From: Nematostella vectensis
Lineage: Eukaryota; Cnidaria; Anthozoa; Actiniaria; Edwardsiidae
Assembly (NCBI RefSeq): GCF_932526225.1
Contig: NC_064045.1
Span: 7,114,998 to 7,178,997 of the forward strand
DNA: 64,000 bases
Direction of reading: 5' to 3'
Shown here piece after piece: positions 35,936 to 46,340 of the stretch. Under the pieces are notes generated by a model that saw only the letters and a program-made list of their open reading frames with translations, had not been told where the DNA came from and did no database searches. A program made the position numbers and the translations under genes. The first letter of the stretch is position 1; every line of letters begins with the position of its first letter.

Positions 35936-36054
35936 TAAATAATAATAATTTTATTCGAGAACTAATAATATTGATAATAATTTTATTCGAGAAATAATAC
36001 TATTGATAATAATTTTATTCGATAAATAATACTATAGATAATAATTTTATTCGA
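35936..36054 (-). repeat. ~33-bp AT-rich tandem repeat with four AATAAA motifs
   Basis: Four units of AATAATTTTATTCGA plus ATAATACTAT-like sequence. In the orientation of the upstream F-box gene every unit contains AATAAA, placed roughly 260-370 nt after its stop codon, so it could act as a multiple poly(A) signal. Confidence 0.85.
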
Positions 36055-36194
36055 CACGATTAGGGAATCGTGAGTGGCATTTTCTGCACCTATACAAGAA
36101 GTCACATCTTGTAGATAGAAACTCGTACATCGTGCAGCTATACACAAACATCTTCATGACAATGCCACGTACATGTCACGCCGCGTGGAAAGAG

Positions 36195-36309
36195 ATGGTG
36201 TCACGAAGTAGATTCACGTGCGGCATTACACATAATGTTTGCGTGATTCTGTGACGTAAGGACTCCAGGAGTCACGCCACGGTCACGCTGACGTCATCAA
36301 GTCGTGCAC
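36195..36309 (-). repeat. Inverted copy of the 38.8-39.2 kb repeat in the F-box gene 3' region
   Basis: The reverse complement contains TGCACGACTTGATGACGTC, GTGACCGTGGCGTGACTC and GTCACAGAATCACGC, matching the tandem units at 38,820-39,190 in the opposite orientation. The match begins immediately after the stop codon of the F-box gene. Confidence 0.75.
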
Positions 36310-37626
36310 TTAAACAGGAGTCTCGAGGTAGTGCTGGTCTTCAATGATGGAGTCCTGGCGGCAGAGCCCTTGCCCTCGCTTGTTGTTGTCGTCACGTACA
36401 CTCGAGGATATCGAATATCTATGCCTGTCAACCACAGCGCAGTTTGATTCAAGCTTTAGTTCAATGTTTGGACATTTTGCCGCGAAGCCGCATATGGCGG
36501 ACTTTGTAAATCGCCTTGATGAACCGCCGTTTAATGTCTCGACGTTTTTAAAGCCTCCATCTAAGTAAAGCGCACCAAATTCCTGAATGATTTTGTCTCC
36601 GCTTCCTTTGCCGTTTCCAATTGACTGAAAGCCTAAGTATTCCAGCGCGTCGATTCGCGCTAGCTGGGGGAGAATTATTCTCAGTCCTTTAGGGCTAATG
36701 AGAGAGCACCATCCTAATTCGAGATACTCGAGATTTGAGGAGATTTCCCAAGATATTGACGTCATTGTCACATCATCAAGACTGGTCCCATCCAGTATCA
36801 AGGCTTTCAGCCGCTGACAGTTACTAAGCAACGCCTCTAGAGCAGTCCCCCTGACAGAGATGCATTTGCGCATGCTCAGAACTTCCAAGCCTCGACACGA
36901 TGCTATGATTGACAGGAAATTGTCCTTGACCAATAAGCATTGACTAGTGTCCAGACTTCTGAGGTTCTCAAGTCTCTGGAATGTGCTCTCGAGTTTACCA
37001 TTTTTGAAAAGCGCGTAAATAAAAGCGTCACATATTCCAAGCCAACGAATAGTCCTTATACACGACGCCATAGATAGAAACAGTTCTTGATCACCGTTTG
37101 AATAACGTAAGTCCAAACAATAAAGACCACATGGAAACACGAGTTTATTGCTAGTGGGACTGATCTCGGAATCTGGACTTACTCTTAGTTCAGTTGACTT
37201 CAGGACTAATTTTCTCAGGCGTGGGCAGTGTGCTGCAATCACCTTGAAAACGTTCGAGGTTATCCTAAGCCCGCTAAGGTTAAGTTCTCTAAGTCTAGAA
37301 ACAGGGTTCTTTTTAAGAAACGCCTCCACTCTGTCCTCGCCCTTGAAGTAGGCAGTCATTACACTCAAATCCACCGTTTTCCAAAGTTGCAGGTCCTTTG
37401 CTACGCGATTCCATTGCTTACAAACGCGCGAGACTTGCAACAACTCACCAAGACGTAAATATGAAAAAACTTTCAATAAAACCGCTTCGTCCAGGCAGAT
37501 AAACCAGCAGAAACCTTCAAGACTCTCGGCGGCTTCTTGCCGTTTTTCTTTCCCCTGGTACAAAACAACTGCTGATGTTTGCAGAAATATCATCACTTTA
37601 AAAAAAAAATTCCAGCTCTTTTCCAC
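36310..37626 (-). CDS. F-box and leucine-rich-repeat protein
   Basis: A substrate-recognition subunit of an SCF-type ubiquitin ligase by family. An F-box occupies about residues 44-86 (LDEAVLLKVFSYLRLGELL, VCKQWNRVA, LWKTVDLS). At least eight LRRs of the FBXL type follow (about 110-350), for example LRELNLSGLRIT, LRSLDTSQC, LEVLSMRKC, LKALILDGTSL and LEYLELGWCSLI. The ~60-residue tail ends ETPV, which fits a class I PDZ ligand. The frame is one exon of 438 codons. The N-terminal 40 residues do not resemble the family, and acceptor-like sites fall near them, so the real start may be Met12 or lie in an upstream exon. Which FBXL subfamily and which substrate cannot be told from the sequence. Confidence 0.85.
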   Translation of the reverse strand: MEKSWNFFFKVMIFLQTSAVVLYQGKEKRQEAAESLEGFCWFICLDEAVLLKVFSYLRLGELLQVSRVCKQWNRVAKDLQLWKTVDLSVMTAYFKGEDRVEAFLKKNPVSRLRELNLSGLRITSNVFKVIAAHCPRLRKLVLKSTELRVSPDSEISPTSNKLVFPCGLYCLDLRYSNGDQELFLSMASCIRTIRWLGICDAFIYALFKNGKLESTFQRLENLRSLDTSQCLLVKDNFLSIIASCRGLEVLSMRKCISVRGTALEALLSNCQRLKALILDGTSLDDVTMTSISWEISSNLEYLELGWCSLISPKGLRIILPQLARIDALEYLGFQSIGNGKGSGDKIIQEFGALYLDGGFKNVETLNGGSSRRFTKSAICGFAAKCPNIELKLESNCAVVDRHRYSISSSVRDDNNKRGQGLCRQDSIIEDQHYLETPV

Positions 37627-38809
37627 TTAGAAGATGGTAGAAACTTTGAGCAAACAATTTTTCATACTGGTCGCTATTTATACTAGAGTGGCAAGGTCAA
37701 TGTTGAAATATGATCGTTTATGAACCCATATGAAGAATATCAGGTTTTCATTTTATCATGACTCAGGGCAGCGACAACAACCAGAGGTCACGCACTACTC
37801 GATATTCTAAGTACAATTTAGCTTTTATAGATGATTTAAAAACTCATAACTGTCAATGGCGTGGCCCTCCCTCGCGGCAAAGCAATGCGCGATTTCCGAT
37901 AAGTTTCGGCTTCAGTATTTTTCGCTGGCTAATAGGCATTTGGCGACAAATGGCAAGAGTTTAGTATAGCTTCCAGCGATTGCCATGCGATTTGACATGT
38001 ACCATAGCATGTGTACGGAAACAGCTATTTACTTAATTATCAAGAAAAGGAAATAATATCCTAAGGACTAACCGGCCTTAAGAAAACATACCGTTTAGAA
38101 TCCCACAAGCTTTGCCAAACGTAAAATAATATTTCATTCCCTCTCTAAGCAAACTGCAAGCGATATGTTTTAAGCTGTTTTCCGCATTTTTTATGTATTT
38201 GTGAGTCAAGTACGAATTATAAGTAGAAAATTCCAGCAAAAGAATGCAATTCCATCGAGGGCGTCTAGTTATCGGTGAACAGTTTCAGTCTCAGCAATAT
38301 TCGAAACAGTTTCCATTCCAGAGTTTTTATGATAACAAAAAAATAAGAAAAGAAAACTCATTGAGCTAATCGTTACATCCGGAATTTCAATCTTTATTCT
38401 TACAGAATGCACGAAAAGTTAACATCGTAATAACGCACTAATCGACGCTACCACTCCATAATTCACTGAGATATAGAACATACACAGCAAATGTTTTCAG
38501 CAGCTTTGCTTATGTGACGTCAGATACCACCGCCTGGCAGTTGAACAAGTTTTACATCCGGACAACTTCCGGTTTAAGAGAAAATAACGTGCGACAGTGA
38601 TTACCAGTTTCCTTCGGTATGACGGACATCATGCTGGGTCAGTCAGTGGTCAAACCTGTCCAACTAGTTTTAATCCTTGCTTATAGTTACTTTTTTTCGC
38701 AAAATTTGATCCCACTAAAGAAAAATATATCCTTCTTGTCCTTAAGAAAAAATCTTTGTTTTATTCCACTAGATGGACGTATCAAGCTCAAAGAGTAAAG
38801 ATTATGAGT

Positions 38810-39235
38810 CGGCATTCAGCATGTCGACTTGTAGGCGCACGACTTGATGAAAGCGACGTGATCGTGGCGTGACTCGTGAAGCGATTGCGTGACAGAATCA
38901 CAACAAGCAAGGTCAAGGGCTCTCCCGCCAGACCTCGATAATTCAAGGTCAGCATTCAGCAAGAATTACCTCGAGACTTTTGTAGGTGCACGACTTGAAG
39001 ACGTCGACGTGACCGTGGCGTGACTCGTAGATTCATTGCGTGACAGAATCACAACAAGCAATGTCAAGGGCTCTCCCGCCAGGACTAGATAATTCAAGGT
39101 CAGCATTCAGCAAGAATTACCTCGGGACTTTTGTAGGTGCACGTATTGATGATACCGTGGCGTGACTCGTAATAATTGCGACAATTATCAAGGCCAAGGG
39201 CTCTGTTTTAGGACTCGATCATTCAACATCAGCTT
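38810..39235 (+). repeat. ~150-165-bp tandem repeat, three copies
   Basis: Three diverging copies share GTAGG(C/T)GCACGACTTGA, CCGTGGCGTGACTCGT, TTGCGTGACAGAATCAC and CAAGGGCTCTCCCGCC. The third copy is the most degraded. An inverted copy lies at 36,195-36,309 on the other side of the F-box gene. The rest of 37,630-40,490 holds no supported gene. Confidence 0.85.
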
Positions 39236-39714
39236 GGCGGGTTAACTATATGCTATGACACATAGCCCCAACCCAACCCCCCCCCCCCCCCCCTGCTATG
39301 GCTCTGTGATATAGTTTTGTCACTTTCTTACTCCAGAAAGTTGGGCAGCCCATAGTAAAAAAAATGAGGCTGGGACGGCTATAAGAGTCTCCTTCGCAGC
39401 CCCCAGCGGTCGGAGTCACAAAGCACTCCCCCCCCCCCATAGGGGCTGCTCAGATTCGAACTACTGGCTACGCTGCTGCAAACAGCATCATCAGAGCATT
39501 GGACAAGTCAAACAAGCATTTTAACCTCCCAGGACACTCTGTCGACCACTTAGACCGTAGAGTTTCTTAACACAACGGTTCTAATGACTCTCGCATCCAG
39601 AAAGAGAATAGAATTATTTTCTCTCTTGGTTGCAGAGCCCCCCTAGGTATAAACGAAAAGCTGTTCTTCGCATAGAGGCATAGATAATAACGATTTCTTT
39701 AAGGCGGTTTACAC

Positions 39715-39970
39715 GGGATAACATGAAACAAATACTTTTCGCGATACATTGTATGGTAGAATGTTTCTGACCTTTTAACATATCGCGCAACACAACTTTC
39801 CGCGCATCATTTCACTCGGCAACATGTTGCGTGTTTTTTAACCCTCTTCAAAAACATGCAACACAGTATAACAAATATCTGGAAAGTTATTCCGTGTAAC
39901 ATTTGTTTTGCAACATGTCAGAATAGATACGATACAATGTATCGCGAAAAGTTTTTGTTGCATGTTACCC
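39715..39970. mobile_element. 256-bp MITE-like element with ~60-bp inverted ends
   Basis: The left end GGGATAACATGAAACAAATA continues with CTTTTCGCGATACATTGTAT. The right end is its reverse complement (ACAATGTATCGCGAAAAG then GTTGCATGTTACCC). It ends in GGGTAACATG-type termini and has no coding capacity. Confidence 0.8.
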
Positions 39971-40491
39971 AGAGCGTGCCCCGCTCTAATTGCCTATTGT
40001 TCCTTGTTCCTTTGTCCGCCCGAGCGCGGCGCTGGCTTACTGCCTATTGTTCGCAATAATCAAAATGATCTAAATAAACGCCCCCTATCTAAAGAACGCC
40101 TCATATCTAATGAATGCCTCTCCCTTAGCTTAAAAATTTGTAACGCCCCTCTTTAACAAAAGCCCACCTCTATTTAACACGCCCCCACCCTACCCTCCCT
40201 CCCAGCTTAAAAACAAACGACATTTCGGTAATATAAATCAAATTTGATTAATCTGAGTTTGGCTTCTACTTGCTACGCAAGCTGTAATTTAACGTGATCC
40301 TGGCTGAGACTAGAACCCGGCAATATCACTCAATCAAATCAAAACACTTATCCAGCCAATATAACCAAAATAATGCTCTGATGCCGTTATAAAAAAAACA
40401 GGTATTATTGCTATAATCAAAATCACAATGGTTAAGGTGGATGAATCTCCCCCCCCCCCTCCCCAACCTTGAATTCCCCCCCTTGGGTCTA

Positions 40492-42459
40492 CTATTGTGA
40501 CACCTGCTCAAAGATGACCAATCTATGATTTCCCTTATCGCTAACGACCACCCGACCGTCTGGGAGAGCAGCTACTGCCTCAGGCCCACAGAACTGTCCG
40601 GGACAAGTACCAGGCTGTCCGAATTCCGTTATGAATGCCCCATCTAGAGAAAACACCTTGACGCAATCTCTGTTATAGTCGCAAACTAGGATGAACTGGT
40701 CTTTATAAACTGCTAGGCCTGAAGGGGCACTGAATTGGACGTCCTCTGTGGCAGGGTCCTCTAGGTCCTTCACGGGACGCTGGGGGTCTTCGAGGTCTTT
40801 ATTATGGCACAAGTACCTCAGAAATGTCCCTTCTTTGTTAAAGATCTTTACTGTGTCGTTATCTGTGTCTGAGACGTAAAACAGACCGTTCTTGGAAATG
40901 GCATAGTTTGGGTAATCAAGCTTATGGTCACCGTAATCTCCAAACGCGAACACGAACTCGCCATTTTGGTCGAACACTTGAATTCTGTTATTCGCCGTGT
41001 CCGCAACAATTATCCGACCGATACGATCTATGGAGACTCCGTGTGGCGTTCGGAATTGCCCGAATGCCTTTCCGAGCTTTCCGAACTTGTGAATTAAGCT
41101 TCCGGTTGACGTCATGACCGTGATTCGATGCCTTCCCCTCTCTGCGACAACTAAATTTCCACCCTTGTCAAACACCACCCCAGCAGGGGAGAGTAAGGCT
41201 ATTTTGCGACCCTTCTCTGTGATCACGTGAGTAAGTACCCGGATGAGCACGCCATCGGGGGTAAAAAGCTGGATCCGGTCGTTGTTATAGTCGGCAATTG
41301 CGATGGTGCCATCATTTGCTGTTGCTATGCCAACGGGGTCCTGGAAATTTGTGTGTGCCGTACCCTTCCCCCCTAGGGACGTTTGGTAGACGAAATGTGG
41401 GATTACGGGGGTGGTGTTCGTCTCTGTTTGATTTTCCTTCACATTGGATATTTGGTTCCAGGACTCTGGCTCACTTTTCCAGAAATTTGTCTCGGAATTT
41501 GAGTTGATATCTGAGTCGGACGCGCATTCTATCGACTCGTCATCTGAATACGCCCGGGACATGTTCACTCCAGTATCAGAACTGAAATCCATACCGTCTA
41601 ACCTCTTTGTCCTGATTTCTCCGACCTCCCCAATCACTAGATCCTTCATCAGTTTAAGAGGGCTGCATATACTTCCTGTTTCCATGACAACATCTTCTGT
41701 TGTCTTCCCGATATCCTTGTGGGCTACTTCAGACGCATTATGTCCGTTGATGTCCTCCTTTTTCAAAGCGCCTTTGGCTAATTCTAAGCCTTTTGTGACC
41801 TCGTCTATCGCTGAACGGAGAACACATTTTTTAGTCTCTACGCTTTGGCTCATTAAGTTCTGGTTATCTTCCAGACAAGAAACTAGCGCATTCTGTTGCT
41901 CCACTATCAGCGCTTTTAGCTGCCTTGTGCGCGATAAAACGCGCTCCTTTTCGGCCGCTATCTCTTTTCTCTTGTTTTCGAAATGCGTCTCGAGTAGTTC
42001 CATTTTTTCTTCCAGGTTCTTCTTCTTCTTCTCCACTTGTGTTAGGATTTTATTGAACCTCTCCCTTGTTTGGGGGCTTGCTGGCTTGTGGTCTTTATAG
42101 TAGACGAACTCGTGAGTCTTGTGACTTAGCACCGCGCAGTCACGACATATCCCCTTGGCGCACGACTCACAATAGAACTTCATTTCCTCACAGTCATGCT
42201 CTTCACACAAACCAAGCGATTTACGCGCGGTAGGTGATTCCGACTCCCACAACTCGAGTTTATCGGGAGCAATTCGTTGTCCATTATTTAAAATCCTCAA
42301 CAGATCCCCATAACTTAAACACACATGTCTCTTGTTCGGGTGCATCATGCAGAACGATGAGTCCACCGAAGGGAAACTGTCGCTACTTTTCACCGCGCCG
42401 AATGGTGCTGGAATATCGGATATAGAGCTTATCTGTGTAGTGCCTGTTTTTCTTCCCAC
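40492..42459 (-). CDS. B-box / coiled-coil / NHL-repeat protein (TRIM-NHL-like, no RING seen)
   Basis: Resembles TRIM-NHL proteins (TRIM2/3/71 group), which bind RNA or partner proteins through an NHL propeller. Counted from the upstream end of the open frame: a B-box zinc finger at residues 85-116 with the ligand series C85, H88, C97, C100, C105, C108, H113, H116; a lysine- and glutamate-rich coiled coil at about 128-240; an acidic low-complexity linker; then six NHL blades at about 370-655 (for example DPVGIATANDGTIAIADYNN, RTPHGVSIDRIGRIIVADTA, SAPSGLAVYKDQFILVCDYN). The final blade VVVSDKGNHRLVIF closes the propeller. The frame is open beyond 42,459 to an acceptor-like TCTTAG near 42,512. 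The first ATG is at 42,346-42,348, so either translation starts there or an upstream exon adds the N-terminus. I found no RING finger upstream, so ligase activity should not be assumed. Confidence 0.85.
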   Translation of the reverse strand: MGRKTGTTQISSISDIPAPFGAVKSSDSFPSVDSSFCMMHPNKRHVCLSYGDLLRILNNGQRIAPDKLELWESESPTARKSLGLCEEHDCEEMKFYCESCAKGICRDCAVLSHKTHEFVYYKDHKPASPQTRERFNKILTQVEKKKKNLEEKMELLETHFENKRKEIAAEKERVLSRTRQLKALIVEQQNALVSCLEDNQNLMSQSVETKKCVLRSAIDEVTKGLELAKGALKKEDINGHNASEVAHKDIGKTTEDVVMETGSICSPLKLMKDLVIGEVGEIRTKRLDGMDFSSDTGVNMSRAYSDDESIECASDSDINSNSETNFWKSEPESWNQISNVKENQTETNTTPVIPHFVYQTSLGGKGTAHTNFQDPVGIATANDGTIAIADYNNDRIQLFTPDGVLIRVLTHVITEKGRKIALLSPAGVVFDKGGNLVVAERGRHRITVMTSTGSLIHKFGKLGKAFGQFRTPHGVSIDRIGRIIVADTANNRIQVFDQNGEFVFAFGDYGDHKLDYPNYAISKNGLFYVSDTDNDTVKIFNKEGTFLRYLCHNKDLEDPQRPVKDLEDPATEDVQFSAPSGLAVYKDQFILVCDYNRDCVKVFSLDGAFITEFGQPGTCPGQFCGPEAVAALPDGRVVVSDKGNHRLVIFEQVSQ

Positions 42460-43736
42460 GTCGTGCTGTGGTTTGGGGTTGATATTGGCGGAAAGACCGT
42501 CTAAACTCGGCTAAGACTCGATAGCAGGTTTACTAGTACAGTGTGATCTATTTACGTTCAAAAGACCGGTGTTTTCTTGAGGAGGCGAACGTAAGAAGTG
42601 ACAACACTCGGGTTTTCTTCGCAAATCCGAAGTCTCTCGCAGGCACAAGTCACATGTGCATGAGTTCATTATGGCGTGCTTTTAGGGTTTAAATGAGAAT
42701 GTTTTTAGGCTTGGATGTGCGTGTCTCGCTATGCGAAGACTCTAGCGATTAACGGTGTCTATTCAACTCATTTAACAATTCGCGACAAAGGAGGTCTAAG
42801 GTCAAACAACACGCTCAGTCCACATGACAATAGCATGACAAATTTGATAGAATTGACGAACAACTTTTGATTTCTAGATCAATTCAAACGGAGTTATTTC
42901 CTTTTTTACCATAAGTTTGCGTACTTTGGCTTTCCTTTGTACCGTCAAAAGTTATTTCTTAAACCACCGATTTTTTTTTCTGCCAAGCGCGTGATTGATT
43001 CCGTGATTATCGATCTCGTGCCTGACTTCACAAAAACAACACACTTTTGTTGAAATAAATATCCTATTAACAAATCCATTGAAAAGGTCAATATACCCTG
43101 GTTGGTTCCAGAGCCTAGCAGTGATTTACTTCCCACCGTCAGGTCTAAAAGTATTGTTATCATTAGTCCATTAATTGAATTATGGAATTGATATTACACT
43201 ATTAAATTAAATATTTACTTGATGAGCATAAATGAAGAAAGGGAGAGCCTAAGACCTTGTTTTCTCTTCATTCGATAAACAAACCTGAAATCTTCGGTTT
43301 CCATGGCGGGATCAAAGATTAGTTGACGGCTTTTTCAGATAACAACATGCCGAGAATTATTGAAAACTAAAAAACTAAAGACTGCCGTTTTGCAGCTTCG
43401 CAATTCGAAGCTGTTTTTGACTTTGCCTATTTAGTTTGCTTGTGGGAAGGCATGCTTTCAGCCAAATATTGTTGTTTGTGAAATAGTACAATAGGCTGGG
43501 CAAATAACAGTCTTTTCCGTAGTGTTTCTCGGAGATGTACTTGAATTCGCGGTTTTGGTTACTTTTGTGCGAAAACCTGGAGACGCGCAGCCTTTGGGGC
43601 TCTAACAAGCTGCAATTTGATTGGGCAAATGAACAATATCCGCACCTCGACACAAAGAACGAGAAGAATAGAGACAAAAGAACTCCTTTGTAGAACAAAG
43701 ATAATAGGAGACAAAGCAGCTGCGTACCCACCTTTA

Positions 43737-43779
43737 AGCCGGCTCTCCGGAGTTTCGCCGAAATTCCGGAGAGCCGGCT
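43737..43779. other. 43-bp near-perfect palindrome (hairpin)
   Basis: AGCCGGCTCTCCGGA (43,737-43,751) is exactly complementary to TCCGGAGAGCCGGCT (43,765-43,779). The intervening bases GTTTCGCCGAAAT add five more pairs (TTTCG/CGAAA) with one mismatch and a single central base. Its function is unknown; it could be a transposon end remnant or a structured RNA. Confidence 0.85.
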
Positions 43780-43866
43780 AGCAAGCTAACGAGTCTAATC
43801 TCGGATCGCGGGTGAGAGGCGCGGGTGCGGGTAAATAGGCGCGGTTGAATTATTAAATCGTTCTTT

Positions 43867-43967
43867 TTAATGAACACTGCAGAACTGTAGACTCACAATC
43901 TCGATCCACACCAACCCACGCCGCTTTCTGAAACCTAACCACTCCGCTTCCGTGTAGATCTCATACC
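43867..43967 (-). other. Candidate orphan terminal exon
   Basis: On the minus strand a pyrimidine-rich TTATTTTTTCAATAG resembles an acceptor. Reading on gives a 33-codon frame with TYR-GLU-ILE-TYR at the start, containing EAEWLGFRKRRGLVWIEIV, and ending at a TAA at 43,867. The composition looks protein-like, but I recognise no family and found no partner exon. The transposon at 44,033 sits just upstream. Confidence 0.25.
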
Positions 43968-44032
43968 TATTGAAAAAATAACAAGCAACCGCGACTTCAT
44001 CCGCAAAACAAGAGAAGCCACACTGATAGCTC

Positions 44033-45188
44033 TGTACAGGCCCCGAAATGATCTCAGGACCCGAAACGATCCCAGGACCCGAAACGATCCCCAAAAGTTC
44101 CCCAACTGATCCTCGGACCCGAACCGATACCGAGGAGTCCCCGAAATCAACGCCAAGGAATTGCGGTAATGGACAAAGGGAAAGCAGAAGAAACACTAGC
44201 AATTTTAAAGCATAATTTAGGGTTAACAGCGACTCGATTTCCAAACAACGTGACTTAAAAATATTAAATTACAACACAATACTTCTATTTATTACATTGC
44301 CCGGCGTTAAACCCATAAACAGAGTCCAAAACAAATACAGCATAAACATAGCACAGCTTTGCTCAGATCAACCAAACTTTTGACCTTACATCACATCTTA
44401 ACATTTTGCGGTTCCGACACATGACTCTGACACTATAAATGAGAGTCTCATTTCCGGTAAACATCACCCCTAAAATTATTCTATTAAAATTATACTATTA
44501 TTTATCTGACAACCAAACATGTATTTCACCACGAAATCCTTGTCCACACGAGCGAATATTTACCGACACATTTTAGGCAGCCGGTTTGGCCGAGAAGATG
44601 GAATGACAAAAGCACACTGAGTAATACACTCGAACAACCCTTCTACTTCCGATGCAAAATATTAAGAGGATGTGGCTTTTGTTGAAAGCAATATTATGTG
44701 AGTTTTGAATTCCCTCATATAGTCGTGCGTACACCCCGGCATGATATCATGATATGATAGGTCTTTCATTCACCGAAAACAAACATGCCAAAAAATAACT
44801 TTAAAACATTTCGCTTCCTATGAAAAGCGGGATGTCCTATCTGTAAAGACTTTCTTTTATGGCTTGTTATGTAAAAATTATTTACCCACGCCGGGTTCTT
44901 CAAATTACTATCACAGGAATTGTTAATTTCTGACTCAACCACTGATTTCCCCCGCAGTCGTATATTAAAATCTTAATACTATAGTTTTAGTTAATGTAAA
45001 TTTCCTTTTAATAAAACAAACAAAGCTAAATGTTTCATATGTTTTTAAAACTGAAAGCCGATCCTTACACATTCCTTTAGTTGTCCATTACTGTAATTCC
45101 TTGGAGTTCATTTCGGGGACTCTTGGGGATCGTTTCGGGTCCCGGGATCAGTTGGGGAACTTTTGGGGATCATTTCGGGTCCTGTACA
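44033..45188. mobile_element. 1.16-kb DNA transposon with ~110-140-bp inverted ends, TSD GCTC
   Basis: The outer ends TGTACAGGCCCCGAAATGAT and ATCATTTCGGGTCCTGTACA are inverted copies. The arms continue inward through repeated CCCGAAACGATC motifs, AAAGTTCCCCAACTGATC, and GGAATT next to ATTAC/GTAATGGACAA. The direct repeat GCTC flanks both sides (44,029-44,032 and 45,189-45,192), a good candidate 4-bp target-site duplication. The ~0.9-kb AT-rich interior has no transposase frame, so it is probably non-autonomous. Confidence 0.8.
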
Positions 45189-45356
45189 GCTCGCGCTGGC
45201 TCTTGAGCCACGTGGCCTCAACTGGCGTGAAGAAACCTTTCAGTAATCCACACCTGCCTATTAATTACTCACTTTCTCAAACACTATTTTTTTCTTTTGT
45301 TAATCAACATTGAACTTTGTACATATACTAGCTGTAACATGCCACTGTAACTCATT

Positions 45357-45530
45357 TATAACCTGAAGATAGCAGGTATTGGCCTGCCGAAATATAGTTT
45401 TAAAAACGTTGTTGTCGACTTTTCCTTTTAAAGGGGCTTTATTTCATAATCCACTGTCGACGCAGATCATAAGTTTCTACCCACACCGGCAGATATAGAG
45501 GCTGTCCGGTGGTTTCTTCCTACGTTTTTG
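45357..45530 (+). repeat. Left member of an inverted repeat pair around two ankyrin genes
   Basis: Contains ATAACCTGAAGA, GCAGGTATTGGCCTGCCGAA, ATATAGTTTTAAAAACG, GTTGTTGTCGACTTTTCC and CGGCAGATATAGAGGCTGTC. The reverse complement of this series lies at 50,127-50,306. The CTGAAGA plus GGTATTGGCCTGCCGAAATAT stem-loop resembles conserved 3' tails of retroelements, an analogy only. Confidence 0.8.
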
Positions 45531-45890
45531 GAAAAAATAACCGGGAATTTTACCTTTCTGTTTATTAGTCATGTTAGAAAAGCTACAAAACACCCTTTAC
45601 CATGTCTATGTGCTTTTTTTATTAACACTCGGGGAATGTTTGTCGAACTGATTAAAAACTTGAAAGTCACTCGCCGACTTTCGAGTTATTTCATCAGCTC
45701 TGGCCAACCTCCTTGTGTTTATAAAAAGTACATAGACCCGCGACCATTAGACAGACTCCTAGGAGCTAGGAGACGCGAATCGGCAAGTCTTCTTTTTTCT
45801 TTGTTTTTAATACTTTGTTTTAGCACCCTTTTGCTTCCACTATTTATGTAGAATGCCGCCTCGTTTCCAATGCGTCCCCCCTCTCCCTAC

Positions 45891-46017
45891 TAATGCCTGG
45901 TGCACACTCGTGACATAACGACATAATGCACATAATGCGATAATGTCGTTATGCCGGGCTTGAGTGCGCGCGCGTATGTTGTTAAGTCGTTATGTCACTA
46001 GCGTGCACTAGGCATAA
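45891..46017. mobile_element. 127-bp foldback MITE
   Basis: TAATGCCTGGTGCACACTCG plus TGACATAACGACATA at the left is mirrored by TATGTTGTTAAGTCGTTATG and TCACTAGCGTGCACTAGGCATAA at the right, so the whole sequence can fold back. No coding capacity. Confidence 0.75.
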
Positions 46018-46340
46018 GCTAGCAAGCCATTTATCCTATGTCATTTTATCTCATTTAATATAGTCTAAACTTAATTATTTTAAAAACAGTATATTAAATA
46101 CGCATTGTCAATCATAGACTCTATCTCATTTTTTCTGAAACAAAAGATCGCGAAAATGCATCACTAGAGCAAACAGGTATTTAGAGGGTGTCACGTTTCA
46201 ATCAGGAGCATGAAATGCTGGAAATGCTCAATGTGTTCGTGTTGGTAAATAGCAGAAACATCGTGCGATTGGGCTACGTATTCATTGATTCTAGTTTTTT
46301 ACCCACAAAGTCAAGGAATTAATCGGGTGGATAGACCACC

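Noticed and set aside
41444-42100. 218-codon plus-strand frame
   Set aside because: It is a shadow of the B-box/coiled-coil coding exon on the minus strand.
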